A DNA stretch of 7,270 nucleotides. Source: an uncultured Oscillospiraceae bacterium (GTDB lineage: Bacteria > Bacillota > Clostridia > Oscillospirales > Oscillospiraceae). Of this stretch, positions 1 to 3,919 are shown one piece after another. The DNA lies in assembly GCA_905236265.1 (NCBI GenBank), contig CAJOOV010000178.1, forward strand, positions 1 through 7,270, read 5' to 3'. The notes under the pieces are model-generated. The model was not told the DNA's origin, made no database searches, and saw only the letters and a list, made by a program, of their open reading frames with translations. Numbering within the stretch: the first letter of the stretch is position 1; each line of letters begins with the position of its first letter. The position numbers and the translations under genes are program-made.

Positions 1-847
1 CGGCGAAGTCCTTCCACATGGCAACCAGCTCGTCGGCGGTCATGTGCTTGTCGGTCTTGGGCAGGTGATAATCCTTCTCGCCTTCCTTCTGCCACTCGGA
101 GGAAGCGGCGTCAATGGCGATCTTGAAGTCCTCGCCGGGCTTGAAGCCGGCGGCCTCAATGGCCTGCACGATGGCCTTCAGAGCGTCCTCGTCGGAGGGC
201 AGGTTGGGAGCGTAGCCGCCCTCGTCGCCCACGCCGGCGGCGGGAGTGCCGTTGTTCTTCAGGACGGTCTTCAGGGTGTGGAAGACCTGAGCGCACCAGC
301 GCAGACCCTCACGGAAGGAGGGAGCGCCCACGGGCATAATCATGAACTCCTGAATCTCCACGTTGTTGGTGGCATGAGCGCCGCCGTTGAGGATGTTCAT
401 CATGGGAACGGGCAGAGTCTTTGCATTGACACCGCCGATATACTGATACAGAGGCAGAGCCAGAGCGGCAGCGGCAGCCTTGGCACAGGCCAGAGAAGCG
501 CCCAGAATGGCGTTGGCACCGAAGTTGGTCTTATTGGGGGTGCCGTCGGCGGCGATGAGGGCCTTGTCAATGGCGGTCTGATCCAGCACGTTCATGCCAA
601 TCAGCACGTCAGCAATCTCCTTGTTCACATGCTCCACGGCAGTGAGCACGCCCTTGCCCAGATAGCGGGACTTGTCACCGTCACGCAGCTCGCAGGCCTC
701 GTAGATGCCGGTGGAAGCGCCGGAGGGGACAGCGGCACGACCCATGGTGCCGTCTTCCAGATAGACCTCTACCTCGACGGTGGGGTTGCCACGGCTGTCG
801 ATAATTTCGCGGCCGACGACGTCTTGAATTTCGATGATCTGCTTCAT
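1..847 (-). CDS. eno: Enolase (phosphopyruvate hydratase), 3' end outside window
   Basis: Cytoplasmic glycolytic enzyme interconverting 2-phosphoglycerate and phosphoenolpyruvate. The reverse strand reads open for 282 codons from an ATG at 847 and runs off the left edge, so about two thirds of a usual ~430-residue enolase is present. It begins MKQIIEIQDVVGREIIDSRG, then shows PSGASTGIYEA, NKTNFGANAILGAS, NGGAHATNN, GVGDEGGYAPN and KIAIDAAS. These place the active-site His at about 158 (GAHA), the catalytic Glu at about 209 (GDEGG) and a Mg ligand Asp at about 246 (IDAA), close to the E. coli numbering. The start is fixed by an AAAAGGAG ribosome site 9 nt upstream. It has its own promoter (963-991) and lies 203 nt downstream of the peptidase gene on the same strand, so read-through from that gene is possible but not needed. 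Nothing is unusual in the visible part. The identification is secure; the C-terminal third cannot be assessed. Confidence 0.98.
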   Translation of the reverse strand, partial: MKQIIEIQDVVGREIIDSRGNPTVEVEVYLEDGTMGRAAVPSGASTGIYEACELRDGDKSRYLGKGVLTAVEHVNKEIADVLIGMNVLDQTAIDKALIAADGTPNKTNFGANAILGASLACAKAAAAALALPLYQYIGGVNAKTLPVPMMNILNGGAHATNNVEIQEFMIMPVGAPSFREGLRWCAQVFHTLKTVLKNNGTPAAGVGDEGGYAPNLPSDEDALKAIVQAIEAAGFKPGEDFKIAIDAASSEWQKEGEKDYHLPKTDKHMTADELVAMWKDFA

Positions 848-856
848 GTTTGTTCG

Positions 857-864
857 CTCCTTTT
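857..864 (-). promoter_or_regulatory. eno ribosome binding site
   Basis: On the minus strand AAAAGGAG lies 9 nt before the ATG at 847. This spacing and match to the 16S rRNA tail select that start. Confidence 0.85.
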
Positions 865-932
865 GTGATAATATGGGGGGTACAGACGGGGACAGGGCGG
901 AGAACAGCCCCGCTCAAAGCGTCCCAAACCAC

Positions 933-947
933 ACCCTCCCAGAGGGT
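933..947 (-). other. Hairpin near the 5' end of the eno leader
   Basis: A perfect 6-bp inverted repeat, ACCCTC and GAGGGT around a 3-nt loop, falls about 10 nt after the predicted eno transcription start. A second 4-bp stem (CGCT/AGCG) sits at 911-921. A 5'-end stem could slow mRNA decay. The rest of the leader (848-932) is C/G-rich, and I recognise no riboswitch class, small ORF or T-box in it. Confidence 0.4.
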
Positions 948-962
948 TAGCCAACTACTTGT

Positions 963-991
963 ATCATAGTCCATACCTTCGGGATTGTCAA
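963..991 (-). promoter_or_regulatory. Sigma-A promoter of eno
   Basis: Read on the minus strand, a perfect -35 TTGACA (991-986) and a -10 TATGAT (968-963, one mismatch) are separated by exactly 17 bp. Transcription should start near 955-957, giving a leader of about 108 nt before the eno ATG. This is a strong housekeeping promoter, as expected for a glycolytic gene. Confidence 0.85.
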
Positions 992-1029
992 GAGAAAAAC
1001 AATCTTCCAGCCCCTTCCGGAATTGTGCC

Positions 1030-1049
1030 GGGCGGCGGGATTGCCGCCC
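1030..1049 (-). terminator. GC-rich hairpin just after the peptidase gene (weak terminator candidate)
   Basis: A perfect 7-bp stem, GGGCGGC and GCCGCCC around a 6-nt loop, begins 1 nt past the stop of the YgjP-like gene. No T-run follows it on the minus strand: the nearest T-rich stretch (about 995-1000) is some 30 nt further on. It may be only an mRNA 3'-end stem, leaving read-through into eno possible. Confidence 0.3.
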
Positions 1050-1050
1050 A

Positions 1051-1566
1051 TCAGCGGCGCAGCAGCGCCCGGCGCTGGAGATGGTCAGGCAGCACGCTTG
1101 CCACAAGGGCGTGGAAGGCGGGGGAGTGGTTCTTGTGGACGATATGCGCCAGCTCATGCACCACCACATAGTCAATGGCCTGCTCCGGGTAGTCCATCAG
1201 CCGCCACGAAAAGGAAAGAGCGTCCTTTGCCGAGCAGGAGCCGAAGCGGGTTCTTGCCCCGGTGATGGTGATACGGGTGGGGGTCACGCCCATGACGGCG
1301 CTGTAATGGGCCACCTTTCCCGGCAGGACGGCATGGGCACGCCTGCGCAGCTCCTGCGCCTGCTCCGGGGTAGGCTCAGGGTGGTTTTCTCTGCGGCGTG
1401 CCATCTCCTCAAGGTGCTTTGCAAGCCATTGCTCATGGCTTTGCACGAAGGCGTCGATCTCCCGCCTTGTGGCACGAAGGGGCGCACGCACCACCACGGT
1501 GAGGTCACGCTGTATCTCCAGCGACAGGGTTTTCCGCCTCGAGCGGATCAGGGTATAGGAAGCCAC
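1051..1566 (-). CDS. YgjP-type (DUF45, M48-related) zinc metallopeptidase
   Basis: Predicted cytoplasmic zinc-dependent protein of the YgjP/DUF45 (WLM/SprT-like) group, 171 residues. The key signature is VVVHELAHIVHKNHSPAFH at about residues 133-151: HELAH supplies two zinc-binding His and the catalytic Glu, and His146 in KNHS is the likely third ligand. A second family mark is RFGSCS at about 107-112, followed by a short LSFSWRL strand. The N-terminus (SYTLIRSRRKTLSLEI) is the usual beta-rich start of the family, followed by a charged helical stretch at about 45-80. There is no signal peptide or membrane segment. I chose the GTG at 1566 because GGAGG (1579-1575) lies 8 nt before it. The in-frame ATG at 1581 overlaps that GGAGG and has no site of its own upstream; using it would add five residues (MEVCE). 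No -35/-10 pair of good quality was found upstream; a lone TATGAT lies at 1602-1597. Substrate and physiological role are unknown. The family call is strong, the function is not. Confidence 0.88.
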   Translation of the reverse strand: MASYTLIRSRRKTLSLEIQRDLTVVVRAPLRATRREIDAFVQSHEQWLAKHLEEMARRRENHPEPTPEQAQELRRRAHAVLPGKVAHYSAVMGVTPTRITITGARTRFGSCSAKDALSFSWRLMDYPEQAIDYVVVHELAHIVHKNHSPAFHALVASVLPDHLQRRALLRR

Positions 1567-1574
1567 TTCACACA

Positions 1575-1579
1575 CCTCC
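1575..1579 (-). promoter_or_regulatory. Ribosome binding site that decides the peptidase start
   Basis: GGAGG on the minus strand lies 8 nt before GTG at 1566 and immediately follows the first two bases of the competing ATG at 1581. The ATG therefore overlaps the ribosome site rather than using it. Confidence 0.6.
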
Positions 1580-1641
1580 ATAGAGTTTATGGGAGAATCA
1601 TACAAAATATGTTCGGAAAACACCGTAAAATGCCGGGATAA

Positions 1642-1670
1642 TTGACAGAGAATGGGACAGGTGCTATAAT
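1642..1670 (+). promoter_or_regulatory. Perfect-consensus sigma-A promoter of the AMP ligase
   Basis: TTGACA (1642-1647), a 17-bp spacer and TATAAT (1665-1670): both hexamers match consensus at every base and the spacing is ideal. A-rich tracts upstream (about 1602-1630) could act as an UP element. Transcription should start near 1677, leaving a leader of about 37 nt. Because the promoter occupies 1642-1670, any coding start within it is excluded. Confidence 0.9.
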
Positions 1671-1713
1671 ATGCCCAAACGTACCGGCACCTGCGGCGAA
1701 ACGGGGGATGGAT

Positions 1714-3372
1714 ATGGAAAGGACATACGAAGCGCAGCGCTTTATCGACAGCTTTGAGCATGGCTTCACATGGCTGAAGGGTTTTGAACGCAATGTCCGC
1801 CGCTATGGCCGAAAAACTGCGGTGCTTGACCCGGTAAGCCAGAGGCAGTGGAGCTACCGGCAATTGGACAGCCGTGCCAACCAGCTTGCCCACGCCCTGC
1901 TGCGGGACGGGGTGGAGCAGAATGACATTGTGATGTGCGCCATGCTCAACTGCCCGGAGATGGTCACCTGTTATATCGCCCCCCGGAAGATCGGTGCCAT
2001 TGTCTATTTGGCAAACTTCAACCTCTCCCCCCATGAGCTGGCGCTTCTCATGGACTTCAACCGCCCGAAGGTGCTGCTGTACTCCGCCGAGATCACCGAC
2101 AAGGTGGTGCAGGCGCTGGAGCTGGCCAGGGAGCGCCCCCGCCGGGTGATTATGGCAGATAACCTGTGGGATGAGAAGCTGCCTCAGGGACACCTGGCCT
2201 ATCAGGATTATATCGTGGACAAGGATACCTATCCTCCCAAGCGGACGGAGCGTCCCCATATCTACGATGAGGTGGTGCGCCTTTGCACCTCCGGCACCAC
2301 TGCCCTGCCCAAGAGCGTACCCATCAACGACATCAACGAGGTGCTCTCCGCCCACGACGTTATCATGCACTATGCCCTGAACAGCCGTGACGTGACCATG
2401 AATATGACCCCGTGGTTCCACCGTGGGGGATGTCATGTAGGAGGGCTGTGCCCGGTGCTGTATGTGGGGGGAACGGTGGTGTGTATGCGCTCCTTCAGCC
2501 CCAAGCAGAGCCTTCAGTGGGTGGAGAAGTACGGCATCACCTTTCTCATCGGCGCTCCCTCCTCTCTGGAGATGCTGGCACGGATGCAGGAGAAGAGCCC
2601 GGCGGATCTCAGCGGACTCAGGGGGCTTGTCACCATGGGAGCGCCTTTGGAGCAGGAGAGCTGCGTGCGGTATATGAAGCTGCTCACCCCCAACCTGTTC
2701 AATGGCTACGGCACCACGGAATCCCTGTGCAATACCTATCTGCTGCCGCAGGATCTGCCCCGGCACGCAGGAAGTGCGGGAAGGAGCTGCATTGACGACG
2801 AGGTGCGGGTGGTCTGTGTCCACGAAGGGAGGCGGGGAGAGCCGGAGGAGACAGTGCCACAGGACGGGGAGAGCGTGGGAGAGGTCATCATCTCCGCACC
2901 GGGAAAGAGCACCCTTGCCTATATCCGAAACCCGGAGATGGACGCAGAGCGGTTCTATCAGGGCTGGATGTATACCGGAGACCTAGCCACATGGGACGAG
3001 GAGGGCTATATCACCATCTGCGGGCGAAAGGACGATATGATTATCTGTTCCGGGGAGAATATCTACCCCGCTCAGGTGGAGGAGGTGCTCAACGGCCATC
3101 CTGACGTGGCCGAGTGCATTGTCACCTCCGTACCCGACCCGGTGCGGGGGGAGGCGGTGACGGCCTATGTCATTCCGGCAAAGCCCACCCTCACCGTGCG
3201 CGCGCTGGTGGATTACTGCAACGAGGGGAATCAGCTTCCCCCCTACAAGCGTCCCAGATACTACCGGCTGGTGGATGCCATTCCCTACACCGCCACGGGA
3301 AAGAAACAGCATCACCTCATCCGTGAGCAGGCACGCCGGGATCTGGAGGCGGGGCTGCTGCGGCGGTGCTGA
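1714..3372 (+). CDS. Class I adenylate-forming enzyme, acyl-CoA synthetase-like AMP ligase
   Basis: Probable cytoplasmic carboxylic acid:CoA ligase that makes an acyl-adenylate and then a thioester; the substrate is unknown. It has 552 residues, a normal family length. The motifs appear in order: phosphate loop TSGTTALPK (about 192-200), TPWFHRGG (232-239), NGYGTTE (330-336), the ribose-binding Asp in YTGDL (423), hinge GRKDDMI with SGENIYPAQVEEV (437-458), and the C-terminal catalytic Lys in TATGKK (about 530). The family consensus phosphate loop is TSGTTGxPKG; here the second Gly is Ala and the residue after Lys is Ser. There is no signal peptide or membrane segment. The reading frame extends upstream into the promoter, so the start must be ATG 1708 or ATG 1714. 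I prefer 1714 because GGGGG (1703-1707) sits 6 nt before it but abuts 1708. The gene is a single transcription unit ending at a strong terminator, and no CoA-pathway neighbour hints at its substrate. Fatty, aromatic or bile acids are all possible; the AMP-ligase class itself is secure. Confidence 0.93.
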   Translation: MERTYEAQRFIDSFEHGFTWLKGFERNVRRYGRKTAVLDPVSQRQWSYRQLDSRANQLAHALLRDGVEQNDIVMCAMLNCPEMVTCYIAPRKIGAIVYLANFNLSPHELALLMDFNRPKVLLYSAEITDKVVQALELARERPRRVIMADNLWDEKLPQGHLAYQDYIVDKDTYPPKRTERPHIYDEVVRLCTSGTTALPKSVPINDINEVLSAHDVIMHYALNSRDVTMNMTPWFHRGGCHVGGLCPVLYVGGTVVCMRSFSPKQSLQWVEKYGITFLIGAPSSLEMLARMQEKSPADLSGLRGLVTMGAPLEQESCVRYMKLLTPNLFNGYGTTESLCNTYLLPQDLPRHAGSAGRSCIDDEVRVVCVHEGRRGEPEETVPQDGESVGEVIISAPGKSTLAYIRNPEMDAERFYQGWMYTGDLATWDEEGYITICGRKDDMIICSGENIYPAQVEEVLNGHPDVAECIVTSVPDPVRGEAVTAYVIPAKPTLTVRALVDYCNEGNQLPPYKRPRYYRLVDAIPYTATGKKQHHLIREQARRDLEAGLLRRC

Positions 3373-3390
3373 AAAAACCAACGACGAAAG

Positions 3391-3417
3391 AAAAGGCGGA
3401 TTCTGTCCGCCTTTTTT
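3391..3417. terminator. Bidirectional Rho-independent terminator between convergent genes
   Basis: The stem AAAAGGCGGA/TCCGCCTTTT has a 5-nt loop (TTCTG). T-runs follow on the plus strand (3412-3417), and the A-run at 3391-3394 gives a T-run on the minus strand. It ends the AMP ligase on plus and the NusG_II gene on minus; the latter's stop codon shares base 3417 with the terminator. Confidence 0.9.
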
Positions 3418-3758
3418 CATTGGGTGATCTCCACCACCACCTCATGGGGCAGGCAGACAATGGCCTCCCCCGCCTGAGAGACAGCGCCCTGCAGCACACA
3501 AATCCGGTCAGGGCAGTTGGCCTCGTCAATGCAGGCAATGCCGTCCTGAATCACCAGATGGTTCACCCCGCCATAGCCGTCCTCAATGGTGTATTCCCGG
3601 TTCTCCTCCAGCGGGAAGGAGGCAAGCACCCGCTGTCCCAATCGCACCGTCACCTGCCTGCCGGGGGTGCGGCGGAGCGTCAGCCAGATGCCCAGCCCGG
3701 CGGCGGCAAGAGTCAGAGTCAGTATCAAGATCCAATCTCCTCTGGATAAGCGTCCCAT
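3417..3758 (-). CDS. NusG domain II-containing membrane-anchored protein
   Basis: A small protein of 113 residues. It has a cytoplasmic N-terminus (MGRLSRGD), one membrane segment at about residues 9-27 (WILILTLTLAAAGLGIWLTL), and an extracytoplasmic NusG_II (DUF1312, Pfam PF07009-type) beta domain from about 35. The domain shows the family's Cys pattern: IACIDEANCPDRICVLQG, then IVCLPHEVVVEI, giving Cys 76, 82, 87 and 102. Despite the name it lacks the NusG N-terminal domain, so it is not a transcription factor. The start is ATG 3758. The frame is open to 3854, but a TATAAT box lies at 3800-3795, which rules out the longer form. A purine-rich AGGAGAGGGGG lies upstream, its end 12 nt from the ATG, a looser spacing than usual. 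Such proteins recur, as I recall, beside ApbE, FMN_bind and isoprenoid/Gx-transporter genes of flavin-based electron-transfer loci. Here the divergent neighbour is an FMN_bind reductase, suggesting a redox or assembly role. The domain call is strong, the function inferred. Confidence 0.88.
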   Translation of the reverse strand: MGRLSRGDWILILTLTLAAAGLGIWLTLRRTPGRQVTVRLGQRVLASFPLEENREYTIEDGYGGVNHLVIQDGIACIDEANCPDRICVLQGAVSQAGEAIVCLPHEVVVEITQ

Positions 3759-3794
3759 ATCTGCCGTATTCCCCCTCTCCTGATGTATGACGAG

Positions 3795-3823
3795 ATTATA
3801 CCAGCATTTGCCGGTGATTGCCA
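3795..3823 (-). promoter_or_regulatory. Extended -10 promoter of the NusG_II gene
   Basis: On the minus strand TGG-TATAAT (3803-3795) is a perfect -10 with the TGn extension. The -35 region 17 bp upstream (3823-3818, TGGCAA) matches only three of six bases, which is typical of extended -10 promoters. The predicted start near 3788 gives a leader of about 30 nt. Confidence 0.65.
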
Positions 3824-3881
3824 TAGGGCAGAGGAAATGGGAATAGAAAAGCACTTTACAATAGTGATTTGCTATGGTAAT
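3817..3881. promoter_or_regulatory. Paired inverted boxes overlapping both divergent promoters
   Basis: ATTGCCATAG (3817-3826) and CTATGGTAAT (3872-3881) are inverted copies with one mismatch in ten, separated by 45 nt. The left box covers the -35 region of the NusG_II promoter; the right box overlaps the extended -10 of the reductase promoter. The flanks also align directly (GTGATTGCCATAG against GTGATTTGCTATGG, one inserted base). They could be operator sites for a shared regulator. By a rough count a match this good has about a 0.1 chance in a spacer of this size, so the evidence is suggestive only. Confidence 0.35.
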
Positions 3882-3883
3882 AT
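3855..3883 (+). promoter_or_regulatory. Extended -10 promoter of the flavoprotein reductase
   Basis: TTTACA (3855-3860, one mismatch), a 17-bp spacer and TAATAT (3878-3883, two mismatches), preceded by TGG, a TGn extension. Transcription should start near 3890, about 30 nt before the start codon. It is divergent from the NusG_II promoter, with about 100 bp between the predicted starts. Confidence 0.6.
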
Positions 3884-3895
3884 GACACCAGAGAT

Positions 3896-3917
3896 TCTGT
3901 CAGAGACAGAGGAGGAG
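3896..3917 (+). promoter_or_regulatory. Leader hairpin abutting the reductase ribosome binding site
   Basis: TCTGTC (3896-3901) and GACAGA (3905-3910) form a perfect 6-bp stem with a 3-nt loop, ending directly against GGAGGAG (3911-3917). The ribosome site is strong: GGAGG lies 4 nt before ATG 3920 and 7 nt before ATG 3923. The stem may stabilise the mRNA or tune access to the site. Confidence 0.5.
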
Positions 3918-3919
3918 AT

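Noticed and set aside
44..868. Open plus-strand frame of 274 codons
   Set aside because: It is the antisense shadow of enolase, which is unmistakable on the minus strand. The translation is a Gly/Leu/Val-rich, low-complexity sequence with no recognisable domain.
985..1641. Plus-strand frame of 218 codons over the peptidase region
   Set aside because: Antisense to the HELAH-containing metallopeptidase. It shows no motif of its own and ends in the divergent promoter region.
1642..1713. TTG start at 1642 giving a longer AMP ligase
   Set aside because: That codon lies inside the -35 box, upstream of the predicted transcription start, and the extra residues are not family-like.
1582..2823. Long upstream extension of the minus-strand peptidase frame (to 590 codons)
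   Set aside because: The extension runs antisense to the AMP ligase and crosses that gene's perfect promoter. Family similarity starts only near 1566, where a ribosome binding site is present.
3417..3758. Transcription elongation factor NusG
   Set aside because: Only the domain-II-type beta fold with its Cys pattern is present, behind a membrane segment. The NusG N-terminal RNA-polymerase-binding domain is absent.
3759..3854. Longer NusG_II protein starting at 3854
   Set aside because: The extension contains the TATAAT promoter box at 3800-3795 and reads as non-family sequence. The ATG at 3758 directly precedes a proper membrane anchor.
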